A stretch of 42,089 nt of DNA from Ignavibacteriota bacterium (GCA_020437545.1 JAGQWH010000012.1:1-42089); one strand, 5' to 3'. Shown: positions 26,899 to 36,090, counted from the stretch's first letter. Numbers and translations: made by a program. Notes: generated from the sequence alone by a model not told the origin.

Positions 26899-27489
26899 TT
26901 AATTATCGAGATGCTCTTCGATGAGTTTTAATATTTCATATTTCCCTTCTCCGGTTACAATTGAAAAAGGAATATAGTCAATACAGAGATCTTCATTGTT
27001 TACAATTTTTGAAGCCCTGTAAATTTGTTTCTGCATTTTGTTTGAGGAAATCTTATCTGACTTTGTAAGCACTACTGCAAATGGAATTTCATAATATTCA
27101 AGCCAGCTTACCATGAGTTCATCCAGATAAGTAGGTTCGTGTCTGGAATCGATCATCACAAATACAAGTTTTACATTTGATCTCTCGCTGATATAATCTT
27201 CTACTAATTTTCTCCAGCCTGCTCTGATCTGTTCGGGAACTTTTGCATAACCGTATCCGGGAAGATCCACCAGATAAAATTTTTCATTTATCAAAAAATA
27301 ATTAAGTTGTCTTGTCTTTCCCGGCACCGATCCTATCTTGGCCATTTTCTTTTTATTGCAGATCATATTGATCAATGAAGACTTACCTACATTTGATCTG
27401 CCTACAAAAACAAATTCAGATAATACAGAATTAGGCAATGCTCTCAGATCATAAATACTTTTGATGAATTCTGCTGATAATATTTTCAT
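26899..27489 (-). CDS. ysxC: Ribosome-biogenesis GTPase YsxC/EngB
   Basis: A GTPase of the TRAFAC class needed for maturation of the large ribosomal subunit. The 196-residue length is usual. The motifs are G1 GRSNVGKSS (30-38), G2 PGKTR (56-60), G3 DLPGYGYAKVP (75-85) and G4 TKSDK (142-146). The ATG is preceded by an AGGAGG Shine-Dalgarno. It follows the ribosomal operon but is separated from rplQ by a compound terminator. The next gene downstream is the 2-hydroxyacid dehydrogenase. Confidence 0.97.
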   Translation of the reverse strand: MKILSAEFIKSIYDLRALPNSVLSEFVFVGRSNVGKSSLINMICNKKKMAKIGSVPGKTRQLNYFLINEKFYLVDLPGYGYAKVPEQIRAGWRKLVEDYISERSNVKLVFVMIDSRHEPTYLDELMVSWLEYYEIPFAVVLTKSDKISSNKMQKQIYRASKIVNNEDLCIDYIPFSIVTGEGKYEILKLIEEHLDN

Positions 27490-27512
27490 TTTACCTCCTG
27501 TTTTTTAAACGA

Positions 27513-27571
27513 AAAATCCTTAACTAATATATCATTTTTTTGAAAAAAATTTTTATTTCGTTAAGGATTTT
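27513..27571 (-). terminator. Compound terminator at the end of the ribosomal operon
   Basis: AAAATCCTTAAC and GTTAAGGATTTT form an outer 12-bp stem. Inside its 35-nt loop, ATTTTTTT and AAAAAAAT around a G can form a second A/T hairpin. On the - strand a T5 run follows the outer stem, 16 bp beyond the rplQ stop. Confidence 0.7.
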
Positions 27572-27586
27572 AAAATTTGAAAGAAA

Positions 27587-28165
27587 TTAACTTTCTTCAG
27601 ATTTCTTTTTTGTGCTTTTTCTAGTCTTCGGCTTCTTTTCTTCTTTAGTTTCAGTTTCTGCTTTCTTCTCTTTTACTTTGCCTGCTTTTTTCGGGGCTTT
27701 CTTTTCAGAAGTTTTCTTAGCCTCTGTTGTTCCTTTTTCATCCGCATCCTTAACCGGCTCTTCTTTAGCTTTTATAAAATTATAATCTACGAATTCTATA
27801 ATGGCAGTTCTTGCACCGTCTCCGTATCTGTTCCCGGTTTTCAAAACCCTTGTATATCCTCCGGGTCTGTCTCCGACTTTTAATCCAATCTCATCAAATA
27901 ATATGTTCAAAGCTTCCTTATTGTTAAGAAATTTTCTTGCTTCTCTTCTCAGATGAACGTTTTTTTCCGGAGCAGTATCCCTGTATTTAAGAGCTTTCTT
28001 TGCCTTTGAGACCAGAGGCTCGATTACAGTTCGTAATTCTTTTGCCTTTGCTTCGGTAGTTCTGATTCTTTTATTTAATATTAAAGCTATAGATAAATTT
28101 GACAATAGAGCGCTTCTGTGACTCGCTGTCCTGTTTAATTTTCTGCCTTTTTTTCTGTGTACCAT
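27587..28165 (-). CDS. rplQ: 50S ribosomal protein L17 with long charged tail
   Basis: L17 lines the large subunit near the peptide exit tunnel. The core (about 1-125) is clear: MVHRKKGRKLNRTASHRSAL at the start, then AKELRTVIEPLVSKAKK and RPGGYTRVLKTGNRYGDGA. The protein is 192 residues, against roughly 115-130 in most bacteria. The additional ~60 residues at the C-terminus are mostly Lys, Glu, Ala and Thr (EKKAPKKAGKVKEKKAETET and more) and are presumably disordered. It is the last gene of the operon, 31 bp after rpoA. Confidence 0.97.
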   Translation of the reverse strand: MVHRKKGRKLNRTASHRSALLSNLSIALILNKRIRTTEAKAKELRTVIEPLVSKAKKALKYRDTAPEKNVHLRREARKFLNNKEALNILFDEIGLKVGDRPGGYTRVLKTGNRYGDGARTAIIEFVDYNFIKAKEEPVKDADEKGTTEAKKTSEKKAPKKAGKVKEKKAETETKEEKKPKTRKSTKKKSEES

Positions 28166-28196
28166 GAGATTCTAAATGTTCTTTTATGAAATATTT

Positions 28197-29201
28197 TTAA
28201 ATAACAGGTTCTTCTTTTAGATATTTATCCACATCCATTCCGAAAGTTAATCCGAAATTTTCTATTAACTCACCTAACTCTGCAAGTGATTTTCTTCCAA
28301 AATTTCTGTAATGAAGCATTTCACCTTCGTTTTTACCGACAAGATCAGCAATAGTCTTGATGTTTGCAGATCTTAAACAATTCTGCGATCTGACTGACAG
28401 ATCAAGCTCATCAACAGGCATAATCAGAATTTTTCTGATCATTTCATGCTCTTCATCTTTTTCTGTTTTTACCGGATCTTCAACTTTTTCGATCTGCTTT
28501 GGATTCAGGTTCAGGAATAACTGCACATGCTCCTGCAATAAAGTTGATGCATAGACTAATGCATCTTCAGGATTAATTGAACCGTCAGTTGTGATCTCCA
28601 GTATAAGTTTTTCGTAATCAGTTCTTTTGCCAACTCTTGTATTTTCTGTGATGTAATTTGCAACTCTTACTGGTGAGAATATAGAATCCATAGGAATGAA
28701 CTCAAGTGGCAGATTTGCCTGTTTGTTGTCCTCCGAAGGTACATACCCAACTCCGGTTCCCATTCTTAACTCAATGTTAAGATTTGCATCTTTATTTAAA
28801 GTGGCGATATATTTATCAGGATTTAAAATTTCAAAATCCGATGTATGATCCTGAAGATCTTTCGCAGTAAATTTATGAGGTCCCTTTAAGTTAAATTCAA
28901 TTTTCTGAGATTTTCCGGTAAGGTCCTTAAATCTGACTTCTTTAAGATTAAGAATTATTTCTGACAGATCTTCTACTACTCCTTTTAATGTCGTGAACTC
29001 ATGCGGCGCATCGTTTATTCTGATTGCAATTATAGCACTTCCCGGCAGAGATGAGATCAGAATTCTTCTCATAGAGTTTCCAAGGGTCACTCCATATCCT
29101 CTCTCCAGAGGCTGAACTATAAATCTACCGAATGTATCAGTGTAAGAAGATTCCTCTTTTACAATTGATTCCGGCATTTGAAAATTATTTATCTTCATCA
29201 T
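28197..29201 (-). CDS. rpoA: RNA polymerase alpha subunit
   Basis: Scaffold for assembly of RNA polymerase and contact for upstream promoter elements and activators. The 334-residue product has the dimerising N-terminal domain (RFIVQPLERGYGVTLGNSMR, about 26-45, and ISSLPGSAI) and the C-terminal domain with the helix-hairpin-helix region DLSVRSQNCLRSANIKTIAD and GRKSLAELGELI (about 265-320). An acidic linker, PVKTEKDEEHEM, lies between them. Two adjacent ATG codons could serve as the start. It sits between rpsD and rplQ, the usual order of the alpha operon. Confidence 0.99.
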   Translation of the reverse strand: MMKINNFQMPESIVKEESSYTDTFGRFIVQPLERGYGVTLGNSMRRILISSLPGSAIIAIRINDAPHEFTTLKGVVEDLSEIILNLKEVRFKDLTGKSQKIEFNLKGPHKFTAKDLQDHTSDFEILNPDKYIATLNKDANLNIELRMGTGVGYVPSEDNKQANLPLEFIPMDSIFSPVRVANYITENTRVGKRTDYEKLILEITTDGSINPEDALVYASTLLQEHVQLFLNLNPKQIEKVEDPVKTEKDEEHEMIRKILIMPVDELDLSVRSQNCLRSANIKTIADLVGKNEGEMLHYRNFGRKSLAELGELIENFGLTFGMDVDKYLKEEPVI

Positions 29202-29234
29202 ATTATTCTTGTCTGTTTTTATTTTATTTTAAAA

Positions 29235-29864
29235 CTATTTTGAATACAACTCGACTATGAGCTGTTCATTTGCAACAAAAGGAACTTCAGCTCTATCCGG
29301 CTCTTTCATAAATATTCCCTTCATGTTTGCCTTATCCAGTGAAAGCCATGTAACCATCATGTTATCTTTGATTCTTTTCATAGAATCATGAATAAGTTCC
29401 AGTTTCTTACTCTTATCTCTTACCTGTATTGAATCCCCTGATTTTAAAAGATAGGACGGAATATTTACCATTTTACCGTTAATAGTAAAATGCTTGTGTA
29501 TAATAAGTTGCCTTGCAGCTTTTCTTGAAGGCGCTAACCCAAGTCTGTATACTGTATTGTCAAATCTTCTTTCCAGAAGCTTCACAAGATTATCACCGGT
29601 TACACCGGTTTTTCTTGATGCCTCTGCAAAATATCTCCTGAACTGATTCTCAAGAACACCATAAGTTTTTCTTACTTTCTGCTTTTCCCTTAACTGAATC
29701 GCATAGTCTGAGATCCTTGATCTTCTTGATAGTCCGTGCTGTCCCGGAGGATAATTTCTGCTTTCAATCGGACATTTGTCTGAGAAACATTTTGTTCCCT
29801 TAAGGAACAATTTCATTCTTTCTCTTCGACATAATTTACAACTTGGTCCTGTATATCTTGCCAT
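29235..29864 (-). CDS. rpsD: 30S ribosomal protein S4, zinc-binding form
   Basis: A primary 16S rRNA-binding assembly protein, and in many bacteria the autoregulator of the alpha operon. It has 209 residues. Four cysteines near the N-terminus (Cys9, Cys12, Cys26, Cys31; SCKLC...KCFSDKC) form the zinc-finger version of S4. The S4 RNA-binding domain follows (LLERRFDNTVYRLGLAPSRK, about 95-114, and LIIHKHFTINGKMVNIPSY). It lies 37 bp after rpsK and 33 bp before rpoA. Confidence 0.98.
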   Translation of the reverse strand: MARYTGPSCKLCRRERMKLFLKGTKCFSDKCPIESRNYPPGQHGLSRRSRISDYAIQLREKQKVRKTYGVLENQFRRYFAEASRKTGVTGDNLVKLLERRFDNTVYRLGLAPSRKAARQLIIHKHFTINGKMVNIPSYLLKSGDSIQVRDKSKKLELIHDSMKRIKDNMMVTWLSLDKANMKGIFMKEPDRAEVPFVANEQLIVELYSK

Positions 29865-29901
29865 TTATTTTTTTTTGATCTTTTAAAATTCTGTTTTATG
29901 A

Positions 29902-30288
29902 TTATTGTCTTCTTTTCTTCGGAGGTCTGCACCCGTTATGTGGCAAAGGTGTTATGTCCTTTATAGACGTAATTTCCAGCCCTGCTGTATTGAGAGATCT
30001 TATTGCTGCATCTCTGCCGGAGCCAACTCCTTTGATAAGCACTTCGACCTTTTTCATTCCTACATCCATTGCTGCTTTTGCTGCTGATTCAGCAGTAAGC
30101 TGCGCCGCAAAAGGGGTATTCTTTTTCGAACCCTTGAATCCCATTTTTCCGGAAGATGCCCATGCAACCGTATTTCCGCTTAGATCTGTCAGGGTAACTA
30201 TAACATTGTTGAATGTAGCTTTTACATGTGCTACACCGTTTGCATCTACCTGAGCTTTCTTCTTTGTCTTTTTAAAATTCTTTGCCAA
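29902..30288 (-). CDS. rpsK: 30S ribosomal protein S11
   Basis: A platform protein of the small subunit. The 128-residue sequence is standard: [20 protein letters not shown] (about 25-44), [15 protein letters not shown] and the C-terminal [18 protein letters not shown]. It starts with TTG, giving [11 protein letters not shown]; an in-frame TAA five codons upstream rules out an earlier start. Only a weak GAG precedes it. It lies between rpsM and rpsD as usual. Confidence 0.98.
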   Translation of the reverse strand: MAKNFKKTKKKAQVDANGVAHVKATFNNVIVTLTDLSGNTVAWASSGKMGFKGSKKNTPFAAQLTAESAAKAAMDVGMKKVEVLIKGVGSGRDAAIRSLNTAGLEITSIKDITPLPHNGCRPPKKRRQ

Positions 30289-30355
30289 TTTTAACTCTGT
30301 TTATTTAATATAAAATTTTTTATACAAATTATAATTCCGTTACTCTAAAAGGAGA

Positions 30356-30739
30356 TTACTTCTTAGCCGCTACTTTCTTCTTACCTGCGACAGTTTTTTT
30401 CTTTCCTTTTCTCGTTCTGGCATTTGTCTTGGTCCTCTGTCCTCTGACAGGTAATCCTCTTCTGTGTCTTTTTCCCCTGAGAGTTCCGGTATCCATTAAT
30501 CTCTTAATGTTCATTGCTATCTCAGATTTCAGAGCGCCTTCTACTTTTATCTCATTTGTTATTCCGGCTCTGATCTGATTTACTTCATCGTCAGTCAGCT
30601 GGGATACTTTCTTATCCTCACTGATTCCTGCCTCTAACAATATTTTTTTTGCAGTTGATAGTCCGATCCCAAATATGGATGTAAGTCCTATCACTACTCT
30701 TTTATTTTTCGGTAAATCTACTCCGGCTATTCTTGCCAA
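30356..30739 (-). CDS. rpsM: 30S ribosomal protein S13
   Basis: A head protein of the small subunit that contacts the P-site tRNA and 50S bridge B1. The 127-residue sequence begins [20 protein letters not shown] and contains [20 protein letters not shown] (about 91-110). The tail is Lys-rich ([17 protein letters not shown]), slightly longer than in E. coli. The start codon is TTG with GGAG seven bases upstream. It lies 36 bp after rpmJ. Confidence 0.98.
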   Translation of the reverse strand: MARIAGVDLPKNKRVVIGLTSIFGIGLSTAKKILLEAGISEDKKVSQLTDDEVNQIRAGITNEIKVEGALKSEIAMNIKRLMDTGTLRGKRHRRGLPVRGQRTKTNARTRKGKKKTVAGKKKVAAKK

Positions 30740-30775
30740 TTTATTTCTCCTGAAAGATTATTTTTAAAATTATTT

Positions 30776-30889
30776 TTAACCCTGTCTTTGCTTATGCTTT
30801 GGATTTGTGCAAATTACCCTTACAACGCCTTTGCGTTTTATGATTTTACACTTCGAACAAATTTTTTTTACTGAACTCCGCACTTTCAT
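30776..30889 (-). CDS. rpmJ: 50S ribosomal protein L36
   Basis: The smallest ribosomal protein, 37 residues, found by translating the gap between infA and rpsM. It starts [15 protein letters not shown] and ends PKHKQRQG. The zinc ligands Cys11, Cys14, Cys27 and His32 are all present, so this is the zinc-binding form. It starts 31 bp after infA and ends 36 bp before rpsM, the conserved infA-rpmJ-rpsM order. Confidence 0.97.
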   Translation of the reverse strand: MKVRSSVKKICSKCKIIKRKGVVRVICTNPKHKQRQG

Positions 30890-30920
30890 AATATTACTGT
30901 TATGTTTTTATTGTATATAA

Positions 30921-31139
30921 TTATTTGTATCTGTATGTGATCCTGCCCTTGGTAAGATCATATGGTGAAAGCTCAACTGTTACTTTATCACCCTGAAGTA
31001 TTCTGATATAATTCATTCTCATCTTACCTGATATATGTGCAAGAATCTCATGACCATTCTCTAATTTTACCTTAAAATTAGTGTTTGGTAAAATTTCTGA
31101 TATTATTCCGTCAACTTTTATCGCTTCTTGTTTTGCCAT
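30921..31139 (-). CDS. infA: Translation initiation factor IF-1
   Basis: Binds the A site of the 30S subunit during initiation. The 72-residue OB-fold protein is standard: [20 protein letters not shown], then [19 protein letters not shown] and the end [16 protein letters not shown]. It begins 20 bp after the map stop codon and is followed by rpmJ. Confidence 0.98.
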   Translation of the reverse strand: MAKQEAIKVDGIISEILPNTNFKVKLENGHEILAHISGKMRMNYIRILQGDKVTVELSPYDLTKGRITYRYK

Positions 31140-31159
31140 TAATCCTTTTCAGATCTGTT

Positions 31160-31915
31160 TTATATTGTTAAAATCTCAGCCTTGCCTTTGCTTACCAGTA
31201 CTGTATGTTCAAAGTGAGCAGATGGGGATTCATCTTTCGACGAAATTGTCCATCCGTCATTTCTCTGATAAACTTTATGTGTTCCGTAATTAACCATCGG
31301 TTCGATTGCTATTACCATTCCTTCAAACAACTTTTGTTTTGATTCAGGACTGTAAAAATTCGGTATTGCCGGCTCTTCATGTAAATTTTTTCCGATTCCG
31401 TGTCCAACCAGTTCCCTTACTATTCCGTATCCCGAACCCTCTACATAATTCTGAATTGCAACTGAAATATCATTTACTTCATTTCCATCGACAGCCATTG
31501 CAATTCCCTTATATAATGACTCCTGTGTGACTTTTAATAACTTCGAGATCTTTGGTGATATCTCACCGACTGCAAATGTATTTGCACCGTCTCCATAATA
31601 TCCGTTTTTCTTTACACCTACATCTATTGAAACAATATCTCCGTTTTTCAAAACCCTTTTTCCGGGTAATCCATGAACGACTTCTTCATTGACTGAAATG
31701 CAACTGCTAGATGGAAATATCTTTCTGTCTACTTTATAACCTTTGAATGCAGGATATGCATCCTTTGAAATTATAAAAGCTTCAATCTTTTTGTCAAGCT
31801 CTTCGGTTGTTATTCCTTCTTTTACAAATTCCTTTATATACTTGAATACTTCTGAAACTATCTTACAACTTTCTTTTATTAATTCTATTTCTTTCTGAGT
31901 CTTAATTAAAGACAT
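31160..31915 (-). CDS. map: Methionine aminopeptidase, type I
   Basis: Removes the N-terminal methionine from nascent proteins. The 251-residue product is the short type I form without an N-terminal SH3 or zinc extension. Metal ligands are visible: the aspartates in SIDVGVKKNGYYGDGA, the His in VGHGIGKNLHEEP, the Glu in AIEPMVNYG and the Glu in HFEHTVLV. It starts 4 bp after secY. In many genomes adk lies between these two genes; here it is absent. Confidence 0.97.
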   Translation of the reverse strand: MSLIKTQKEIELIKESCKIVSEVFKYIKEFVKEGITTEELDKKIEAFIISKDAYPAFKGYKVDRKIFPSSSCISVNEEVVHGLPGKRVLKNGDIVSIDVGVKKNGYYGDGANTFAVGEISPKISKLLKVTQESLYKGIAMAVDGNEVNDISVAIQNYVEGSGYGIVRELVGHGIGKNLHEEPAIPNFYSPESKQKLFEGMVIAIEPMVNYGTHKVYQRNDGWTISSKDESPSAHFEHTVLVSKGKAEILTI

Positions 31916-31919
31916 ATAC

Positions 31920-33254
31920 TTATCTTCTCGTTTTCAGTTTACCGGTTTTCATGAATCCGTCATAGTGTCTCATAAGCAGGTGTGATTCTATCTGCTGTAA
32001 AGTATCCAGCGCAACACCAACTATGATAAGAAGACTTGTTCCTCCGAAAAATGATGCCAGTCCTGTTGTTACTCCAAGCTTCATCAGGAATGTCGGCAGT
32101 ATAGCTATTATTGCCAAAAATATAGCGCCCGGTAATGTTATCTTTGTTAATATGTTATCAATATAATCTGATGTCGGTTTACCCGGTCTTACTCCCGGAA
32201 TAAATCCTCCCTGCTTTTTCATGTTATCCGATACATCTTTCGGATTGAATGCAATAGCTGTATAAAAATAAGTAAAGAATATGATCATCAATGCGTATAT
32301 AACTGAATAAAACCAGCTTGTGTAATCAAAATATTTCGAAATTCCCTGCATGAACTCACTATTAGGGAAGAATGATAAAACTGTACTTGGAATAAACATT
32401 ATAGACTGAGCAAAAATCAGTGGCATAACACCTGCTGAGTTTACTTTCATCGGAATATACTGAGTGACACCTCCGAATACTTTTCTCCCGACTACCCGTT
32501 TAGCATATTGAACTGGTATTTTCCTCGTTGCTACAGTTACAGCAATTACACCTGCTACTATAAATAAGAACGCTGCTATATAAACTAATTCTATAAGTAA
32601 ATTTCTTGCGCCCGATGAGACGATCTGATATTCATCAAATACTGAGTAAGGAAATCTGTCTATGATACCAATGAAAATAATAAGAGAAATACCGTTTCCG
32701 ATTCCACGGTCAGTGATCTGTTCACCAAGCCACATCATAAAAATTGTTCCCGCCGTCAGAATAATTACAGTAGTGATCGTAAATAAGAATCCTGATATTT
32801 CCGAACTTATTACACTGACATCATTTACATTTCTGCTGGCAAGCTGAACACTTACTCCCCAGGCCTGCAATGCTGCCACAGGGATCGTACCTATTCTTGT
32901 AAGCTGATTAATCTTTTTTCTTCCTTCTTCTCCTTCTTTCTGAAGCTTCTGGAAATAAGGGAAGACAGCTCCTAAAAGCTGTATAATGATCGATGCACTG
33001 ATATATGGCATAATGCCAAGTGCAAATATAGCTGCATTCTTAAATGCACCTCCTACGAACATATCATAAAGACCGAATAAAGTATTTGAAGCCTGATTTT
33101 TCTGAGCTTCAGCAAGTATACCTGCATCTATTCCCGGAAGCGTAATGTGAGCTCCGATCCTTACTACTACAAGAATAGCAAGCGTGAATAAAAGCCTGTT
33201 CCTTAACTCCTCGATCTTGAATATATTCCTGAAACTCTCTATAAATCCACTCAT
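31920..33254 (-). CDS. secY: Protein translocase subunit SecY
   Basis: The channel-forming subunit of the SecYEG translocon in the inner membrane. It has 444 residues with ten hydrophobic helices. Recognisable segments are LRNRLLFTLAILVVVRIGAH (about 17-36), PYISASIIIQLL, the GIGNGISLIIFIGII stretch, and the C-terminal loop SDNMKKQGGFIPGVRPGKPT (about 344-363) that contacts SecA and the ribosome. The start ATG overlaps the rplO stop by 4 bp (ATGA), so the two are translationally coupled. map follows after 4 bp. Confidence 0.98.
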   Translation of the reverse strand: MSGFIESFRNIFKIEELRNRLLFTLAILVVVRIGAHITLPGIDAGILAEAQKNQASNTLFGLYDMFVGGAFKNAAIFALGIMPYISASIIIQLLGAVFPYFQKLQKEGEEGRKKINQLTRIGTIPVAALQAWGVSVQLASRNVNDVSVISSEISGFLFTITTVIILTAGTIFMMWLGEQITDRGIGNGISLIIFIGIIDRFPYSVFDEYQIVSSGARNLLIELVYIAAFLFIVAGVIAVTVATRKIPVQYAKRVVGRKVFGGVTQYIPMKVNSAGVMPLIFAQSIMFIPSTVLSFFPNSEFMQGISKYFDYTSWFYSVIYALMIIFFTYFYTAIAFNPKDVSDNMKKQGGFIPGVRPGKPTSDYIDNILTKITLPGAIFLAIIAILPTFLMKLGVTTGLASFFGGTSLLIIVGVALDTLQQIESHLLMRHYDGFMKTGKLKTRR

Positions 33255-33709
33255 ACTATGACTGCTTTTCCTCCGCCTTTTTCAATCTTATCAATAGCAG
33301 TTTTACTGAAAGCATTCGCAGTAATTTCTATTTTGGTTTTAATATCTCCGTTACCTAATACTTTTAAAGGCTTGTTTCTTCCCTTTATAAGTTTATTGGT
33401 TAACAAATATTCTTTATCAATTTTAGTCTCGGAAATCTTTCCGGAATCAATCAATGCCTGAATATCATCAAGATTGATAGTAATATATTCAACTCTGTTA
33501 ATGTTTTTAAATCCGAATTTCGGAACTCTTCTCTGTAAAGGCATCTGTCCGCCCTCAAACCAGGCTCTGAATTTAGCTCCCGATCTGGAATGCTGACCTT
33601 TGTGACCTTTTGTGGAAGTACCTCCGTATCCTGAACCCTGACCTCTTCCAACACGCTTTTTCTTTTTTCTTGAACCTTCAGCGTATTTTAAATTACTTAA
33701 AATGTCCAT
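33251..33709 (-). CDS. rplO: 50S ribosomal protein L15
   Basis: A late-assembly protein of the large subunit. The 152-residue sequence has the Gly/Arg/Lys-rich N-terminal extension (KKKKRVGRGQGSGYGGTSTK and KGQHSRSGAKFRAWFEGGQM, about 15-56), the PLQRRVPKFGFKN motif and a C-terminal globular part ending in GGGKAVIV. Its stop codon overlaps the secY start by 4 bp. Confidence 0.98.
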   Translation of the reverse strand: MDILSNLKYAEGSRKKKKRVGRGQGSGYGGTSTKGHKGQHSRSGAKFRAWFEGGQMPLQRRVPKFGFKNINRVEYITINLDDIQALIDSGKISETKIDKEYLLTNKLIKGRNKPLKVLGNGDIKTKIEITANAFSKTAIDKIEKGGGKAVIV

Positions 33710-33793
33710 CTTAAAATCTGAATTTTATATTTAGAAAACTGATAATTCTTTTAGTGTATTTTTTAATCTCTGATTAAACGGATATTACTGCAA

Positions 33794-33982
33794 TTACTTT
33801 GTCTCTTTGTAATCTTCCTCGACAGTTACAAGATGCTTTACCACATTGATCATTCCTCTGATCTGAGGAGTATCATTCTTTACGGTAAAATAATTCGGTC
33901 TCCCTAATCCTAAAGCCTCAATTGTAAGTTTCTGTTTCTTTAATCTTCCTATGATACTTTTTGTTTGTGTGATCTTTAGCAT
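33794..33982 (-). CDS. rpmD: 50S ribosomal protein L30
   Basis: A 62-residue large-subunit protein. [20 protein letters not shown] and [20 protein letters not shown] match the bacterial L30 core, followed by [14 protein letters not shown]. The length is usual. It lies 51 bp after rpsE and 84 bp before rplO in the standard spc order. Confidence 0.96.
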   Translation of the reverse strand: MLKITQTKSIIGRLKKQKLTIEALGLGRPNYFTVKNDTPQIRGMINVVKHLVTVEEDYKETK

Positions 33983-34033
33983 TTGTTTCTTTTTAAAATT
34001 ATTCTTTATGAAAATAAAATATTAAACCGCTTG

Positions 34034-34549
34034 TTAATTGTTAAATAATTCCTGTAACGACAATCCTCTTCTGTCCGCTGTTTTCTTGGCATCGCTGAGT
34101 GATAATAAGGCTTTCATTGTTGCCTTCACTACGTTGTGAGGATTTGCAGATCCGAGGATCTTTGTCAGAACATCCTGTACTCCTGCTGATTCCAGTACAG
34201 CTCTCACTTTACTTCCGGCTATTATTCCGGTACCGGGTGAGGCTGGCTTTAGCAATACTCTTGCTGCTCCGTATTTTCCTATGATCTCATGCGGTATCGT
34301 ACCTCTGATGATAGGTACTTTGACTACATTCTTTTTGGCATCCTCTACGCTCTTTCTGATAGAATCAGTTACCTCGTTTGCTTTACCAAGTCCTATTCCA
34401 ACATGCCCTTTACCGTCACCTACTACAGATACTGCCGAAAAGCTGAATCTTCTTCCGCCTTTTACTACCTTCGCAACTCTGCCGATGGAAACCATCTTCT
34501 CTTTTAACTCTAACTCTCCTGCTTTGAAAACTTTTGTCTTTTTTATCAT
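34034..34549 (-). CDS. rpsE: 30S ribosomal protein S5
   Basis: A small-subunit protein important for decoding accuracy and mRNA unwinding at the entry site. The 171-residue sequence has the double-stranded-RNA-binding-like domain ([20 protein letters not shown], about 16-35), the [20 protein letters not shown] segment and the C-terminal [15 protein letters not shown] and [15 protein letters not shown] segments. The gene lies directly downstream of the embedded tRNA-Gln, 70 bp from its CCA end. Confidence 0.98.
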   Translation of the reverse strand: MIKKTKVFKAGELELKEKMVSIGRVAKVVKGGRRFSFSAVSVVGDGKGHVGIGLGKANEVTDSIRKSVEDAKKNVVKVPIIRGTIPHEIIGKYGAARVLLKPASPGTGIIAGSKVRAVLESAGVQDVLTKILGSANPHNVVKATMKALLSLSDAKKTADRRGLSLQELFNN

Positions 34550-34619
34550 TAAATTATAAATTTCTTTCTGATTCTAAATAATTCTTTTTGATTCTGTTTT
34601 AATCTGTTATAATCTGTAT

Positions 34620-34693
34620 TGGTTCTCAGGGGAGGAGTCGAACCTCCACGTACGGCTCCAAAAGCCGCTGTCCTGCCATTAGACGACCCGAGA
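34620..34693 (-). tRNA. tRNA-Gln (anticodon TTG) inside the spc operon
   Basis: A cloverleaf on the same strand as the operon. The acceptor stem is TCTCGGG/CCTGAGA with one G-T pair. The anticodon stem GCGGC/GCCGT holds loop TTTTGGA, giving TTG, and the T-arm is GGAGG-TTCGACT-CCTCC. The discriminator is A and the CCA end is encoded, unlike the Gly and Cys tRNAs at the other end of the window. It lies 47 bp after rplR and 70 bp before rpsE, with no separate promoter or terminator that I can see, so it is likely cut out of the ribosomal-protein mRNA. Confidence 0.95.
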
Positions 34694-34740
34694 TTGTTTG
34701 GTTTATTATCTGTCAAAACTTACAAATATACTGAATATAT

Positions 34741-35112
34741 TTAGAAGTTTAAACCACCTTCTCTGGCTCCATCGGCGAGTGCTTTCACTCTGCCATGGTA
34801 CAGGTATCCGTTTCTGTCAAATACTACCTGATTAATATTTGATGCTTTTGCCTTTTCAGCTGTGATCTTGCCAACTTCCTTGCTCTTTCCGATCTTTCCC
34901 TTTATTCCGGAGATCTTTTCTGCTACATCTTTCGACTTTGTTGATACGGATGTTATTGTTTTTGCATTCACATCGTCTATCAACTGAGCATATATATGAT
35001 TTGAGCTTCTGTAAACTACTAATCTTGGTTTCTCAGATGTCCCGCTTACTTTCTTTCTTATCTGATGTCTGATTCTTTCGAGTCTTTTTTTACTTTTTTG
35101 TATTTGATTCAT
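34741..35112 (-). CDS. rplR: 50S ribosomal protein L18
   Basis: Binds 5S rRNA together with L5 and contacts the central protuberance. The 123-residue sequence has the basic N-terminus [19 protein letters not shown] (about 6-24), [20 protein letters not shown], and the C-terminal [20 protein letters not shown] and AREGGLNF. The length is normal. It is the last ribosomal gene before the embedded tRNA-Gln and begins 17 bp after rplF. Confidence 0.98.
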   Translation of the reverse strand: MNQIQKSKKRLERIRHQIRKKVSGTSEKPRLVVYRSSNHIYAQLIDDVNAKTITSVSTKSKDVAEKISGIKGKIGKSKEVGKITAEKAKASNINQVVFDRNGYLYHGRVKALADGAREGGLNF

Positions 35113-35129
35113 GATCTTTTCTGATAATT

Positions 35130-35669
35130 TTATTTTGCTGCTGCTTTTCCTGCTTTTCTTCTTACTACTTCATTCTCATATTTAATTCCTTTACCTTTAT
35201 ACGGCTCAGGTAATCTGAATGATCTGATCTTTGAAGCAACCAGTCCTACAAGATCTTTACTTATTCCGTTAATGACTACTGTGTTAGGATTTGGAACTTC
35301 GATCGTAATGTTATCCGGCGGACAAAATACTGTCGGATGTGAAAATCCAAGCATAAGTACAAGATTGTTTCCCTTTAATTCCGCTCTGTATCCGATACCA
35401 ACGAGTTCAAGTTTTTTCTTAAACCCTTCATCTACACCTGTTACCATGTTGCTTATAAGTGATCTGTACAATCCATGCAAAGCTCTGTTCCTTTTGGAAT
35501 CATCTTTTCTGGTAACATTTAATTCGCTACCATTGATATCTACCTGTATTCCGTCAATAATATCAAGATTTAATGTTCCCTTTGGTCCTGCTACTTCGAT
35601 GTTTTTACCTTTTTGAGTAACTTTTACTTTATCCGAAATATTAACAGGTTTTTTTCCTATTCTGCTCAT
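35130..35669 (-). CDS. rplF: 50S ribosomal protein L6
   Basis: Lies near the factor-binding site of the large subunit. The 179-residue protein contains the two similar L6 domains, with [20 protein letters not shown] at the start, [20 protein letters not shown] (about 85-104), and the C-terminal signature [20 protein letters not shown] (about 154-173). The length is normal. It is spaced 22 bp from rpsH and 17 bp from rplR. Confidence 0.98.
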   Translation of the reverse strand: MSRIGKKPVNISDKVKVTQKGKNIEVAGPKGTLNLDIIDGIQVDINGSELNVTRKDDSKRNRALHGLYRSLISNMVTGVDEGFKKKLELVGIGYRAELKGNNLVLMLGFSHPTVFCPPDNITIEVPNPNTVVINGISKDLVGLVASKIRSFRLPEPYKGKGIKYENEVVRRKAGKAAAK

Positions 35670-35691
35670 TAGTTTTTAACTTTTTTAATTT

Positions 35692-36090
35692 TTACCAGAT
35701 CTGGCAGACAACTTCTCCGCCGACTTTCATATCGCGGGCTTCTTTGTCTGTCATTAAACCCTTGGATGTTGATATAATTGCTATTCCGTATCCGTTTCTT
35801 ACTCTTGGAATGTCTTCTGAATTCACATATCTTCTTATTCCGGGTCTGCTGATTCTTTTCAGACCTAAAATGACACTGTCTCCGTCAGAATATTTTAATC
35901 TGATCGAAAGCATTTTAAATTTCTTTTCTGTTTCGATTATCTTATAATCCTCAATAAAAGAAGACTTTTTAAGAATTCCGCTGATGGATTCCTTAAATTT
36001 TGATGATGGAATATCCACAGTTTTCTTTCCTGCTTTAAGTGCATTCCTTAATCTTGTTAAATAATCCGAAATAGGATCCGTCATTGACAT
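35692..36090 (-). CDS. rpsH: 30S ribosomal protein S8
   Basis: A primary 16S rRNA-binding protein, and the translational regulator of the spc operon in E. coli. The 132-residue sequence begins MSMTDPISDYLTRLRNALKA (a start at the second Met is possible) and ends with the family signature GIAIISTSKGLMTDKEAR and GGEVVCQIW. It lies between rpsN and rplF in standard order. Confidence 0.98.
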   Translation of the reverse strand: MSMTDPISDYLTRLRNALKAGKKTVDIPSSKFKESISGILKKSSFIEDYKIIETEKKFKMLSIRLKYSDGDSVILGLKRISRPGIRRYVNSEDIPRVRNGYGIAIISTSKGLMTDKEARDMKVGGEVVCQIW

